Notes: a model not told the origin generated them from the letters alone. 64,000 bases of DNA from Jeotgalicoccus nanhaiensis (GCA_004570955.1 SPPL01000005.1:1-64000); one strand, 5' to 3'; positions 55,011-64,000 are shown, counted from the first letter of the stretch. Numbers and translations are program-made.

Positions 55011-55523
55011 CTAATTCTCTTTATTCAGCTCAAATACCAGGTGGTTCAATTCCGGCATCACGAGTTTTTCCATGCCGAGCTTTACTGCACCGCTTGAACC
55101 CGGCAGTGAGATAATCAGCTGGTGACCGTAAGTTCCTGCCGCTGCACGGGATAATAGACTGCGTGAACCGATGTCTTCCGTGTAGCTCAGCATGCGGAAC
55201 AGCTCGCCGAATCCTTCGATTTCCTTATCGAACAGCGGCGTCACCGCTTCAATCGTCACATCGCGTCTTGCGATTCCCGTGCCGCCCGTCGTAATCACAA
55301 CATCCACGCCCGCTGCAAGGTGCTGCTTCACCGCATTTTGAATCGTATCAATTTCGTCTTTAACGATTTCATAATGTTCTTCAGGCACAAAGGCATTCAC
55401 CGTCCTGATATAATCAATGACGAGTTTACCGCCTTTGTCCGTCGTTTTATCGCGCGTATCACTAACTGTAATTACCGCCACTTTAATATCTCTGTCAATT
55501 CTGTCCACAATACTCAAAAACAT
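55011..55523 (-). CDS. moaB: molybdopterin adenylyltransferase-type protein MoaB
   Basis: A 170-residue MoaB/Mog family protein with the signature [13 protein letters not shown] and [13 protein letters not shown]. It adenylates molybdopterin before metal insertion by MoeA. It follows moeB by 6 nt on the minus strand. Confidence 0.94.
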   Translation of the reverse strand: MFLSIVDRIDRDIKVAVITVSDTRDKTTDKGGKLVIDYIRTVNAFVPEEHYEIVKDEIDTIQNAVKQHLAAGVDVVITTGGTGIARRDVTIEAVTPLFDKEIEGFGELFRMLSYTEDIGSRSLLSRAAAGTYGHQLIISLPGSSGAVKLGMEKLVMPELNHLVFELNKEN

Positions 55524-55529
55524 CCGCTC

Positions 55530-56531
55530 CTAGCCGAATAATTGATTGATGATGGTCCGTGCTTTATTTAAATTCACGACGTTATGCATCAGCATTCTGC
55601 CGTTAGAGAAACTCACGATACGTGTCTCTCCGTAGTTAAACTCGATAAAATACGGCGTTCTTTTATAGACGATATCCGCCTGTTCAAGTGTTTCTGTTAC
55701 CACGCTCTCAGTCAGCCGGCCGTCGATTACCTGAATCATATCCCGACCGCAGAATTTCATAGCGCTCGTTTCTTCCCTGTTCAGTTCCGGGAATTCTTTC
55801 GTCTGGCAGGTCGGACATGCGCTTTCCGTCATGCTGCTGATATCGAACTTCATATAATCCATATCCCAGACATTGCCGATATGCATATGATAAGGCCCTG
55901 TCAACTGTTCCGTCAGAATTTTAAGTGCTGCAGTCACCTGATGGCTGACTGCCATATGGACTGCCGGCGAGATAATACCTGCAGTGTCGCACGTCAAGGT
56001 CGTCGCCGGCAGCACCGGCGTCAGGCATCTGAAGCACGGAGTTTTCTCCGGAACAAAGGCTGCACTGGAATATGAACCTTCAATACAGGCCGCATAGATC
56101 CATGGAAGCTTATATTTAAAAGCCGCATCGTTAATCAGCATCCGCGTATCGAAATTATCCGTCCCGTCAAGGATCAGGTCCGCCTCTTGTGCGACCGACT
56201 CAATCAAGCCTGCGTCACAGTGCGCCACATGCACTTCAATTTCGACAGCGCTGTTGATTTTAGACAGTTTATCGTAAGCAGCGGCGGCTTTCGGTTTCTT
56301 CTCTCTTGCATCTTCTTCGTTATATAAAGTCTGGCGCTGCAGATTCGTCAGTTCGACGTAATCCCGGTCGATTAAAATCAGCTTGCCGACCCCCGCTCTC
56401 ACGAGCATTTCCGACGACAAAGAACCGAGTGCGCCGAGTCCGACAATCACTGCTGTTTTCTCTCCGAGAAGCTTTTGGCCCCGCTCGCCGATATTAGAAT
56501 AGAGCAGCTGTCTTGAATATCTGTTATCCAT
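55530..56531 (-). CDS. moeB: MoeB/ThiF-family adenylyltransferase
   Basis: A 333-residue E1-like enzyme: nucleotide site VGLGALGS, DRDYVELTNLQRQ, LDGTDNFDTR, and a zinc site formed by CFRC and CPTC. It adenylates the GG tail of MoaD. The last 80 residues, after the zinc site, form an additional small domain of ThiS-like or unassigned type that many MoeB proteins lack. First gene of the moeB-moaB pair. Confidence 0.93.
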   Translation of the reverse strand: MDNRYSRQLLYSNIGERGQKLLGEKTAVIVGLGALGSLSSEMLVRAGVGKLILIDRDYVELTNLQRQTLYNEEDAREKKPKAAAAYDKLSKINSAVEIEVHVAHCDAGLIESVAQEADLILDGTDNFDTRMLINDAAFKYKLPWIYAACIEGSYSSAAFVPEKTPCFRCLTPVLPATTLTCDTAGIISPAVHMAVSHQVTAALKILTEQLTGPYHMHIGNVWDMDYMKFDISSMTESACPTCQTKEFPELNREETSAMKFCGRDMIQVIDGRLTESVVTETLEQADIVYKRTPYFIEFNYGETRIVSFSNGRMLMHNVVNLNKARTIINQLFG

Positions 56532-56738
56532 TATTTTTCACTCATTAATATAGAAATTTATGTAACGCTTTCATCCTTGATTTTATCACAGACACGGGGC
56601 TAAATCATTTTATTGATTTACAAACAATGGTCTTTAGAACCTTATTGTTAAGATGGTGTAAAGTTCGTCTGTAAATTGTATGAATTGTGCTAAAATATAG
56701 TTGTTATAACTTAATGAAATTTACGGAGGGTCTTATAG

Positions 56739-57431
56739 ATGAAGAAGCTGCTAGTCGTTGATGATGAACCATCAATTTTAACCTTACTGAAATTCAACCT
56801 GGAGCAGAGCGGTTTTGAAGTGCTCACAGCTGAAAACGGCAATGATGCGCTGGAAATTGCTGTGAATGAAGATCTTACGCTGATCGTTCTCGACCTGATG
56901 CTGCCGGGCATGGACGGCATGGATGTCTGCAAAACGCTCCGCCAGGAAAAAATTAACACACCTATTTTAATGCTGACAGCAAAAGATGATGAGTTCGATA
57001 AAATTCTCGGTCTTGAACTCGGCGCCGATGACTATATGACCAAGCCGTTCAGTCCGAGAGAAGTCGTCGCGCGGGTTAAAGCCATTTTACGCCGGACCAA
57101 CCTCGTTCAGGCTGAGGCGAAAGATGAAGTGATTAAAATCGGCGAGCTGGAAATTCATCCCGACAAATATATGGTGATGTTTAAAGGTGAACAGCTGGTG
57201 CTGACACCGAAAGAATTCGAATTGCTTCTGTATCTTGCTAACCACCGCGGCAAGGTTTTGAGCCGCGACCAGCTCTTAAACGGTGTCTGGGATTTCCATT
57301 ACGACGGTGATACGCGCATTGTGGATGTTCATATCAGCCATTTGCGTGAAAAAATCGAAGCGGATACGAAGCAGCCGGTGTATATACGAACGATCCGCGG
57401 CTTCGGTTACAAGATGGAAGGACAGGATTAA
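56739..57431 (+). CDS. phoP: response regulator PhoP
   Basis: A 230-residue OmpR-family regulator: receiver with D52 (VLDLMLPGMDG), MLTAKDDEFDKILGLELGAD and TKPFSPREV, then a winged helix with DGDTRIVDVHISHLREKIE. The wording matches PhoP of the phosphate-limitation system. ACGGAGGG precedes the start, and the partner kinase begins one base after its stop. Confidence 0.9.
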   Translation: MKKLLVVDDEPSILTLLKFNLEQSGFEVLTAENGNDALEIAVNEDLTLIVLDLMLPGMDGMDVCKTLRQEKINTPILMLTAKDDEFDKILGLELGADDYMTKPFSPREVVARVKAILRRTNLVQAEAKDEVIKIGELEIHPDKYMVMFKGEQLVLTPKEFELLLYLANHRGKVLSRDQLLNGVWDFHYDGDTRIVDVHISHLREKIEADTKQPVYIRTIRGFGYKMEGQD

Positions 57432-59207
57432 ATGCAGCGTCTGTGGCTGAAAATCACAGGATCTTATTTAATATTATCGATTACATTTATACTGGTGCTG
57501 TGGTTTTTTATCAGTTCGATTATTCAAAATACATATACGGATATGACGAAAGAACATCTGATAGAAAATGCCCAGCTGGTGTCGGAAGTGATTACGCTCG
57601 GCGGTCTGGATGAAGACCGGGAGACACTCGATGAATGGACGAGCCATTTTGATGAAGAAATTACGCTCCGCTATACGATTATCGCTAAAGACGGTACGGT
57701 AATTGCGGATACCGAAAGCGATATTGAAACGATGGACAACCATATTAACCGGCCGGAAATCGATGCGGTACTCGTTAGAAATCAGGAAATCGGTGAATCT
57801 GTCAGGTTGAGCGATACGCAGGATATGTCGATGATGTACGTGGCAATTCCCTTCGAAGCCAACGGTGAGATTATCGGTGCTGTCAGAACTTCTGTTTCTA
57901 CAGAATCGATTGATAATGCCATCAGTGCCATCTGGACAACGCTGAGTGCAATACTGTTTATTATTCTCCTCGTGTCCGTTATTTCAGCAGCGCTATTGAG
58001 CTACAATATTACGAAGCCCATCAACAGAGTGATTAACGTAACAAAGCGGCTGCAGAATAAAGATTACAGTGCGCGTATTAACTCGGATTATTCCGGCGAA
58101 ATCGGTAATTTAAATACATCTGTCAACGCGCTCGCTGCAAGTCTACAGGCCCACGTTAATGAAATAGAAGAAAGTGAAAAGCAATTAAACAGTATTCTGT
58201 CGAATCTGGTCAGCGGTGTGGTGCTAATAGACGATAAAGGTGAAGTTGCGCTGACAAACCAGGCAACGGAGCGCTTTTTATCGAAACATACTTCAAAAAT
58301 TTACCAGAGAGAATACAATTACGTATTCGGCCCGCTCGGTATCGACCATTTAATTGAGACGGTAATTGAAGATAATGTCAGCCGGCACGATGAAGCGCAT
58401 CTTTACTTCCCGGAAGAACGAATTCTGGATGTGCATATCGCGCCGTATTACAGCCAGGGCTGGCAGCAGCGCGGCGCGATTATCGTGCTGCATGATATTA
58501 CCAACATCAGACGCCTTGAGAAAATGCGCAGTGAATTCGTTGCGAATGTGTCGCATGAATTGAAAACGCCGATTACTTCGGTGAAAGGATTTGCCGAAAC
58601 ACTGCTCAGCGGCGATGTGCCGGATGAAGCGACGGCTAAACAGTTCCTGCAGATTATATACGACGACAGCGAACGGTTAAACCGTCTGATTACCGATTTA
58701 CTTGAGTTGTCGAAAATTGAAAAGCAGGCGATGCCGCTCGAAATTACCAATGTGGATATAAAGACGGTGATTAAAAATTCCACGCGGACTATTTCAAAAT
58801 TTGCACACGACAAAAATATTACGCTGCATCTGCCGGAAGACAGTTCCCCGGTGTACGTGGAAGCCGATAAAGACCGGCTCGGACAGATTGTACTGAACCT
58901 GGTTGCAAATGCGGTCAACTACACATCTGATAACGGACATATTTATATCGATGTTGAAGAACGGTCGTCGAAAGTTGTCCTGAACGTGCGCGATACCGGG
59001 ATGGGCATACCGGAAGAAAGCCTCGATCGGCTGTTCGAACGCTTCTATCGCGTCGACAAAGCCCGAAGCCGTCATTCAGGCGGCACGGGACTCGGTCTCG
59101 CCATTGTCAAACACCTGGTCGAATCCCACGAAGGTGAAATCTATGTGAAAAGCACAGAAGGAGTCGGCTCGACTTTTACTGTTGAACTCCCGAAAACACA
59201 AGAATAG
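57432..59207 (+). CDS. phoR: sensor histidine kinase PhoR
   Basis: A 591-residue kinase: helix 1, an outward sensor domain, helix 2 near residues 170-195, HAMP, PAS domain (about 250-360), phospho-acceptor in VSHELKTPITSVKGF, then an ATPase domain with NAVNYTSDNG, DTGMGIPEES and GGTGLGLAIVKHLV. It forms the PhoPR pair with the adjacent regulator. No pst genes are in the window. Confidence 0.9.
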   Translation: MQRLWLKITGSYLILSITFILVLWFFISSIIQNTYTDMTKEHLIENAQLVSEVITLGGLDEDRETLDEWTSHFDEEITLRYTIIAKDGTVIADTESDIETMDNHINRPEIDAVLVRNQEIGESVRLSDTQDMSMMYVAIPFEANGEIIGAVRTSVSTESIDNAISAIWTTLSAILFIILLVSVISAALLSYNITKPINRVINVTKRLQNKDYSARINSDYSGEIGNLNTSVNALAASLQAHVNEIEESEKQLNSILSNLVSGVVLIDDKGEVALTNQATERFLSKHTSKIYQREYNYVFGPLGIDHLIETVIEDNVSRHDEAHLYFPEERILDVHIAPYYSQGWQQRGAIIVLHDITNIRRLEKMRSEFVANVSHELKTPITSVKGFAETLLSGDVPDEATAKQFLQIIYDDSERLNRLITDLLELSKIEKQAMPLEITNVDIKTVIKNSTRTISKFAHDKNITLHLPEDSSPVYVEADKDRLGQIVLNLVANAVNYTSDNGHIYIDVEERSSKVVLNVRDTGMGIPEESLDRLFERFYRVDKARSRHSGGTGLGLAIVKHLVESHEGEIYVKSTEGVGSTFTVELPKTQE

Positions 59208-59231
59208 TATAGGTAGATTGATTAAGATTAA

Positions 59232-59256
59232 GCCGGGCGCTGGAGATGCGTCCGGT
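59232..59256 (+). terminator. terminator after phoR
   Basis: Arms GCCGGGCGC and GCGTCCGGT with a 7-nt loop, followed by TTTTTTG; it ends the phoPR transcript. Confidence 0.75.
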
Positions 59257-59388
59257 TTTTTGTTGGGGCGGTCAAATAAAACAGCTGCCGGGTTATTGTG
59301 GGAACCACAGTGACGGGATAAGCCTGTTATTCTGTCATTGTTAAAGCCACAGTGGCGCGCCAGCCTTCTAATATCCTCATAAAACCCA

Positions 59389-59414
59389 AAAACCCGCTCA
59401 CATGAGCGGGTTTT
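59389..59414 (-). terminator. terminator after the RIC-like gene
   Basis: Perfect 12-bp arms AAAACCCGCTCA and TGAGCGGGTTTT around two bases lie just past the RIC-like gene on the minus strand, A/T-flanked on both sides. Confidence 0.8.
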
Positions 59415-59429
59415 CATAACAAAGTTATA

Positions 59430-60113
59430 TTACCTGAACGGCGTAAACAGCAGATTGTTTTCCAGATGCAGGAGGGTCATAATATTCTTCTCATTTTCTT
59501 CCAGTTTCTTCAGTACGAAGACGTTTAACGGCTCGTTGCTGTCGATTGGTGTGTAGCCGTTTGTCAGCGAACGGATTTGCTTGAACCAGTTGACGATATT
59601 TCGATGTTCATCGAGTAATCTTGTAATGTGCGGTTTCAGTGCTTCAAAAGCGACTGAACTTTTCTGTTCATAATACGTCAGTAGCAGCGGGTACACATCG
59701 GATTCTTCCGTTTCAATATGCACTGTCATTTCCCGGTAAATATTATAGAAGAGTTCGGCCACTTTATCGTATTCAACATCTTCTTTTTTATATTTTTTGG
59801 CGAGTTTTTCGACGTAGTCATTTAGAACCGGCAGTTCATCCAGCAGGTCGTCGTAATATTTACGTTCGATATACTTAATAATGCTCGTTTGATCCATAAA
59901 GGATACATCGATTCCCTCAATCCGCTGTTTCGCGAATTCGTTGACTTCATATAAAATGTTTTCCAGATTAAAATTCCCTGCTTCATGAGCTTTCTTTAAA
60001 GTCTGGTCGCCGTGATTAACAAAATCAATATCGATTTCGCGGAAGACGCCTGCCGCTGCCGGCACCTTAAATAGAATATCTTTTAATTTCATCGTTTCAT
60101 TTATATTTGACAT
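59430..60113 (-). CDS. RIC/ScdA-like hemerythrin-fold protein, divergent
   Basis: About 227 residues with the order of iron-sulfur repair di-iron proteins: an N-terminal DUF542 segment and a C-terminal hemerythrin-like bundle. In the family the first part has a DFCCGG motif; here it reads DFVNHGDQTL, with both Cys lost. The first di-iron His position (YHEP in S. aureus ScdA) is YYDD here, while later ligands (VHIETEESDVYP, LLDEHRN, LLHLENNLLF) remain. The start at 60113 has GAGGAGG. It may repair clusters, bind another metal, or be a paralogue with a new role. Confidence 0.78.
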   Translation of the reverse strand: MSNINETMKLKDILFKVPAAAGVFREIDIDFVNHGDQTLKKAHEAGNFNLENILYEVNEFAKQRIEGIDVSFMDQTSIIKYIERKYYDDLLDELPVLNDYVEKLAKKYKKEDVEYDKVAELFYNIYREMTVHIETEESDVYPLLLTYYEQKSSVAFEALKPHITRLLDEHRNIVNWFKQIRSLTNGYTPIDSNEPLNVFVLKKLEENEKNIMTLLHLENNLLFTPFR

Positions 60114-60250
60114 GTTGAATCCTCCTCGTCTATTCTTTATATTCATACCATTAATTGAAATTATTTAAACCTTGGTACCCGTTTAATTCTTTCTTGCCGA
60201 GGGTATTGTATAATTAATCTAAACAGCTATTTATATGGAGGTCAGTCCCA

Positions 60251-61210
60251 GTGAATAAAAATTTAAAAATGTTAGCTACAATTATACCATTGATTGCGGT
60301 TCCCTTATTTAATGAACGTAAAAAGATAGCGAAACATCCCGATATGCAAAAGCTCGGGGCAGTATCGAATTCAGTTTACACGCGCGTTAGAGACAGCAGT
60401 AAAGATGCTGCCTCAAGTGCTTACGAAACGACGAAAAATACCGCCCAGACTATCGGTACGAAAGTAAGCGATACGCTTGAAGAACGCAGCTATAATAAGG
60501 AAGTTAAAAATTATCAGAAGAGCCTCGAGCAGGAAGAATCGCTTGAAAAGCGTTTTGAGAAAGACAAGGCAGCTCATAAAGAAAAGCGCAAGGCGGACAG
60601 CAGCGATAAAAACCGTTCTTCTTTTGTGCCGAAAATCTTCCAGTCACACAGTGAAAAATCTGCCGATGATATTAAAGACGGCATGACAGTGTCCGATGAA
60701 CTGATGTCACAGAACTCGCCGACACCGGATATTAACACTGACAAACTGACAGAGCCGGATAATGAAGAACCGGTTTACGGTGAAAAATATATGTTTGAAG
60801 ACAGTGAAGAAGATGACAAAGTTCAGAATGAACTGGTACCATATACAGGTAACGCAATTCAAATTAATGAAAGCAGTGAGAAAATGACAAACATCCAGGA
60901 AATTAATGAAGAAAAAGTTCTCAACGACACAGAATTCACAAGAAACTCAAACGATCAGCAGGATGAGAATTTACCGCTTCGCCAGCAGCATAAAAACATT
61001 TTAGACCCGCGCAGTGCGGCACGTGAAAAGTACGCTGCAGAAAAGAAAAAAGAAAAAGAGAACCTGCGAAACAGCAACAGTCTCTTCAATAAACACCGCC
61101 GCATGAACTTTGAACATGCGAACAAGAGAAAACGCGTTATCGGCGACGGTAATCCTTATATTAAAGATGAAACAATTAAAAATTACGAAGAGCTAATGTT
61201 TAATAAATAA
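60251..61210 (+). CDS. uncharacterised membrane-anchored, charged protein
   Basis: A 319-residue protein with a short N-terminal hydrophobic segment (residues about 6-20, LATIIPLIAVPLF), an alanine/threonine-rich LEA-like stretch (SKDAASSAYETTKNTAQTIG), a strongly charged coiled coil (about 80-120), an acidic disordered middle and a basic end (NKRKRVIGDGNPYIKD). No catalytic motif is visible. GGAGG lies upstream. It is 25 nt from the following LOG gene and probably co-transcribed. Confidence 0.75.
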   Translation: MNKNLKMLATIIPLIAVPLFNERKKIAKHPDMQKLGAVSNSVYTRVRDSSKDAASSAYETTKNTAQTIGTKVSDTLEERSYNKEVKNYQKSLEQEESLEKRFEKDKAAHKEKRKADSSDKNRSSFVPKIFQSHSEKSADDIKDGMTVSDELMSQNSPTPDINTDKLTEPDNEEPVYGEKYMFEDSEEDDKVQNELVPYTGNAIQINESSEKMTNIQEINEEKVLNDTEFTRNSNDQQDENLPLRQQHKNILDPRSAAREKYAAEKKKEKENLRNSNSLFNKHRRMNFEHANKRKRVIGDGNPYIKDETIKNYEELMFNK

Positions 61211-61235
61211 GTTTAACATCATAGGAGCATACTTT

Positions 61236-61817
61236 ATGAACGTTAAAAAAATTACTGTATTCTGCGGTGCAAAAACCGGGAAAAACAAAAATTATGAAAA
61301 AGCTGCCTATAAATTAGGCGAAGATGCTGCCCGTAAAAACTTAACCGTCGTTTACGGAGGCGGCGCAACTGGTCTGATGGGCGCAGTCGCAGACGGCGCG
61401 CTCGCTGAAAACGGCAAAGTCACCGGGGTGATTCCGCAGTTTCTTGTCGACCGCGAAGTCGCTCACCCCGGCGTCAGTGATATGCGCATCGTGCAGTCTA
61501 TGCACCAGCGCAAACTTGAGCTGGAAGCAGAAGGCGATGCAATTATTATGATGCCCGGCGGTGCCGGCACCCTTGAAGAATTCTTTGAAGTTTTTACTTG
61601 GGGACAGCTCGGTCTGCATGAAAAGCCGATTGGCATATTGAACGTTGACGGTTATTTTGATGCGCTGAAAACCGTAATCCACAAATCGATTGAAGAAGGT
61701 TTTCTAGAAGAGCGTTATCTTGATATGCTGTTCATCCATGATAACCTTAACGATATTCTTGAGGGCTTTGAATCATATGTCCCTGTAGCAGTGAGAACTT
61801 ACGAAGATTTAAAATAA
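61236..61817 (+). CDS. LOG-family (TIGR00730) Rossmann protein
   Basis: A 193-residue protein with the LOG signatures VYGGGATGLMG, SMHQRKLELE and PGGAGTLEEFFE. Family members are nucleoside 5'-monophosphate phosphoribohydrolases, cytokinin-activating in plants; bacterial ones often act on AMP-like nucleotides. Older annotations as lysine decarboxylase are incorrect for this group. The exact substrate is unknown. Confidence 0.9.
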   Translation: MNVKKITVFCGAKTGKNKNYEKAAYKLGEDAARKNLTVVYGGGATGLMGAVADGALAENGKVTGVIPQFLVDREVAHPGVSDMRIVQSMHQRKLELEAEGDAIIMMPGGAGTLEEFFEVFTWGQLGLHEKPIGILNVDGYFDALKTVIHKSIEEGFLEERYLDMLFIHDNLNDILEGFESYVPVAVRTYEDLK

Positions 61818-61824
61818 GCAGTAA

Positions 61825-61871
61825 AAAAAGAGCACGGATTCAAGTTTACAGTTTGAATCTGCGCTCTTTTT
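61825..61871. terminator. bidirectional terminator
   Basis: A 19-bp stem with two mismatches (61825-61843 with 61853-61871, arms beginning AAAAAGAGC) between the convergent LOG and acetyltransferase genes. Confidence 0.8.
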
Positions 61872-62409
61872 GTGTGGATTTTTTAAACAGCACGTGCCGT
61901 TTCAAAGAATGCCCGTCCATAATACCCGGATGATCAAAAGTCTGCACCGGTTCCATGCCGATTTTTTCCATAATATTAATCGAAGGAATATTCCGCACTG
62001 CTGTATAAGCGTAAACTTCCTTAATATCCGTCTGGCGTTCGACGAATTTTAATACTCCGCGGGCGGCTTCTGTCGCAAAGCCCTGGTTCCAGTGTTTCTT
62101 TTGAAGCCGCCAGCCTATTTCTATACAGGGCAGGAAATCAAAATCGAGAGTGTCATCTGCTTCCAGTACGTGAATTCCCGTAAAACCGATAAATTCATTC
62201 GTATCTTTCCGTTCAACAGCAAACAGACCGAAGCCTCTGTCGATAATGCACTTTTGAGCGGTGCGCGCATATGCAACAGATTCCTCGGGTGTTACCAGCG
62301 TTGGAAAATAGCGCCTGACGTCCGGATCCTGATTCATTCTAATAAAGGTTTTTAAATCACTTTCCTGCCAGTCGCGTAAAATCAGACGTTTTGTCTTAAT
62401 ATATTTCAT
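61846..62409 (-). CDS. GNAT acetyltransferase, RimJ/RimL-like
   Basis: A 187-residue acetyltransferase of the RimJ/RimL type (TKRLILRDWQESDLKTF, EIGWRLQKKHWNQGFATEAARGVL, NIPSINIMEKIGM). The QGFATEA segment is the acetyl-CoA binding turn. Probable substrate is a protein N-terminus or a small amine; not determined. The 3' end enters the terminator. Confidence 0.88.
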   Translation of the reverse strand: MKYIKTKRLILRDWQESDLKTFIRMNQDPDVRRYFPTLVTPEESVAYARTAQKCIIDRGFGLFAVERKDTNEFIGFTGIHVLEADDTLDFDFLPCIEIGWRLQKKHWNQGFATEAARGVLKFVERQTDIKEVYAYTAVRNIPSINIMEKIGMEPVQTFDHPGIMDGHSLKRHVLFKKSTQKERRFKL

Positions 62410-62428
62410 TTTACTTCAGGCCTATCTA

Positions 62429-62764
62429 TTAAAGTTCTGCTTCATTTTGAATCGGCACATCGCGGCGGATGTAACTGATTAAACGCACGGTAAATTCACT
62501 GTTTTCAAAGTCGTAGTCTTCAAGATTTTTCTTCTTGTTATCCGTTGTCACGACTGCATCGATGAAGTCGACCGTATGCTTTTCTTTAAACGTAATAGTA
62601 AAAGTTTCAAAGCCCTCTTCCGGTGCCGGTTTTTTCACGACAACACGGTTAATCGAACCTTGAACATCTTCCAGTTCGCCGCCGGTAGCCGCTTCAATTT
62701 CTTTTGCCAGCTCTTCGAGCTTCATTTTTTTACCTTCAATTAAATAAAACTTCTCTTCATGCAT
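62429..62764 (-). CDS. uncharacterised 111-residue protein
   Basis: A soluble alpha/beta protein, MHEEKFYLIEGKKMKLEELA at the start, then TFTITFKEKHTVDFIDAVVT and NSEFTVRLISYIRRDVPI. No cysteine and no signal peptide. I do not recognise the family. It is 13 nt downstream of the small lipoprotein gene, one operon. Confidence 0.65.
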   Translation of the reverse strand: MHEEKFYLIEGKKMKLEELAKEIEAATGGELEDVQGSINRVVVKKPAPEEGFETFTITFKEKHTVDFIDAVVTTDNKKKNLEDYDFENSEFTVRLISYIRRDVPIQNEAEL

Positions 62765-62776
62765 GATAAAACTCCT

Positions 62777-63046
62777 TTACTCTTCGTTTTCTTCTTCATC
62801 TTCCTCTTCATCAGGCTGCTGGTTTTCTTCGAATTCCTGCTCGAGTGCCTCCAGTTCTGATTCTTTCGCATCCACATTCTGCTGAAGCGCTTCATTATCA
62901 CCCTGCAGGGAATTAATTTCCTCTTCCAGCTCAGCAATTTCATTGTTGACGTTTTCCAGATCTTTTTCCGCCTGGGTAGATTCGCTGCTGCAGGCCGCAA
63001 GTCCCAGTACAAATATTAGCATTATCAGTTTTTTCATCATATCCAC
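62777..63046 (-). CDS. small coiled-coil lipoprotein
   Basis: An 89-residue protein with a lipobox (VLGLAACSSE), a heptad coiled coil of about 45 residues (NNEIAELEEEINSLQG...) and an all-acidic tail. It could be a surface-tethered spacer or a partner for a membrane protein. The start may be residue 1 (MDMMKKL) or the third Met; AGGTGGATATG precedes the first. Confidence 0.75.
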   Translation of the reverse strand: MDMMKKLIMLIFVLGLAACSSESTQAEKDLENVNNEIAELEEEINSLQGDNEALQQNVDAKESELEALEQEFEENQQPDEEEDEEENEE

Positions 63047-63108
63047 CTATAGTTAATCTTACCCAATATTATACCATTCATATGTATATTTTTAAATTTA
63101 TAGAAAAA

Positions 63109-63128
63109 ACCCGGCAAAAATGCCGGGT
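63109..63128 (-). terminator. terminator after the peptide-binding protein gene
   Basis: Arms ACCCGGCA and TGCCGGGT around AAAA, followed on the minus strand by TTTTTTC. Confidence 0.85.
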
Positions 63129-63141
63129 CCTTCAATCTTTA

Positions 63142-64000
63142 CTATTCTTCAATTGTTACCTGATCCACATGATAAATACCCTGTGCATCAACCCAGAAAT
63201 TCTGAACGTTGGCATTTAAGCCTGTTAAGTAGTTCTGGTGGTGAATGTAGGCCATTGGCGCTACATCTACGAGATAATCTTGAAGTTCTGAATAAATTTC
63301 AAGTCTCGCTTCTTCATCAGTTTCCTGACGTCCTGCTTCAAGCAATTCGTCTACTTTATCGTCTGATAAGAATGAACGGTTACCCGGGTCACCATGCATT
63401 GATGAGTGGAATAACGGATAAGTACCGTAGTCCGCATCACCAGTTACAGTTGACCAGCCGAGGATAAACATATCGTGGTTTCCTGCAGCTGTTTCTTCCA
63501 AGTACGCGCCCCACTCAAGCTGTTCAACAGTTAAGTTGATGCCGATTTCCTGCAGTGATTCCTGCAGATAGATTGCAGTATTTACACGTTCCGGGCTGTC
63601 GTTAGTCCAGATTGACAGATCAAGCCCGTCTTCGTAACCTGCTTCTGCCATCAATTCTTTAGCACGTTCGATATCGTAAGAAATACCTTCAACATTTTCA
63701 TCGTAGCCGAAGACACCCGGAGCTAACGGCCCTTGTGCCGGAATACCTACACCGTCGTATACTCCGCTGATAATTTCTTCGCGGTCAATAGCATAAGAAA
63801 TTGCCTGACGTACTCTTTCATCGTCTAAAGGTTCTTTTTCAGTGTTAAAGCCGATATAAGAAAGTGACATTGATTCTGTTTCGTCAAGTTCAGTCTCTGC
63901 TCCATTAGCAATACGGTCTGCGTTGCTCGATTCAACAGCACCTGCAACATGGGAAGTGCCCGATTCGATTTCAGCAATACGTGACGCCGTTTCTGGAACT
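63142..64000 (-). CDS. peptide/nickel ABC transporter solute-binding protein, C-terminal part
   Basis: The frame is open to the window edge, so the N-terminus lies beyond 64000; about 286 residues are visible. It matches the SBP_bac_5 (OppA/DppA/NikA) family: SRIAEIESG, a MSLSYIGFNTEKEPLDDERVRQAISYAIDRE core, AQGPLAPG and LSIWTNDSPERV. The internal ATG at 63870 is not the start. Ligand, likely an oligopeptide or metal complex, is unresolved without the N-terminal part and neighbours. Confidence 0.9.
   Translation of the reverse strand, partial: VPETASRIAEIESGTSHVAGAVESSNADRIANGAETELDETESMSLSYIGFNTEKEPLDDERVRQAISYAIDREEIISGVYDGVGIPAQGPLAPGVFGYDENVEGISYDIERAKELMAEAGYEDGLDLSIWTNDSPERVNTAIYLQESLQEIGINLTVEQLEWGAYLEETAAGNHDMFILGWSTVTGDADYGTYPLFHSSMHGDPGNRSFLSDDKVDELLEAGRQETDEEARLEIYSELQDYLVDVAPMAYIHHQNYLTGLNANVQNFWVDAQGIYHVDQVTIEE

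Overview
The window reads as a low-GC Gram-positive chromosome of the Staphylococcaceae type. Support comes from AT-rich codon use, strong AGGAGG-type ribosome binding sites, a staphylococcal-style molybdenum cofactor gene set, CydDC, PhoPR, cadC-cadA-cadD, a CopY/CopZ/CopB module and Sin/Tn552-like resolvase relics. The sequence looks like a relative of Jeotgalicoccus or Salinicoccus rather than Staphylococcus itself, but the genus cannot be settled by reading alone.

Layout. (1) 1-7.7 kb: an aminotransferase domain that has lost its MocR DNA-binding half, then a minus-strand cluster for uptake and processing of an unknown organic acid or amide (RraA-like protein, DctPQM TRAP transporter, nitrilase-family amidase, GntR/FCD regulator) and a nucleoside hydrolase. 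(2) 7.8-15.8 kb: a type I restriction-modification locus (hsdR-hsdM-hsdS) with a second, promoterless, inverted hsdS copy and a tyrosine recombinase between the two. Two pairs of inverted repeats match between the copies, the architecture of a shuffling (phase-variable) specificity system. (3) 15.9-16.7 kb: decayed genes. (4) 16.8-40.2 kb: a metal-resistance island bounded by broken serine-recombinase genes and by a diverged direct repeat of a gene end plus its terminator. It holds multicopper oxidase, a Csp-type Cys-rich protein, a two-component system, a YdhK-type lipoprotein, CopZ-CopY-CopB with two perfect cop boxes, CueP with CcdA and ResA-ResB-ResC, CadC-CadA-CadD, a truncated ZIP transporter, a CzrA/SmtB-type sensor, a P1B-4 ATPase, and a graveyard of IS3 transposase and P-type ATPase fragments.

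(5) 40.3-46.7 kb: acidic lipoprotein, carbamoylase plus hydantoinase pair, two paralogous small membrane coiled-coil proteins, a 42-bp triple repeat, and a CNNM/CorC-type protein. (6) 46.8-56.5 kb: CydDC, then molybdenum cofactor biosynthesis (moaA-mobA-moaD-moaE-mobB-moeA, divergent moaC, moaB-moeB), interrupted by an array of eight 41-bp tandem repeats. (7) 56.7-64 kb: PhoPR, a divergent RIC/ScdA-like protein, an uncharacterised membrane-anchored protein, a LOG-family protein, a GNAT acetyltransferase, two small unknowns, and the C-terminal part of a peptide-binding ABC lipoprotein running off the window.

Functionally the island is a layered copper and cadmium/zinc defence: cytosolic buffering (CopZ, Csp), export (CopB, CadA, P1B-4, CadD), extracytoplasmic oxidation (multicopper oxidase) and, by inference, an extracytoplasmic thiol/CueP arm fed by CcdA and Res proteins. 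I saw no tRNA, rRNA or CRISPR array.
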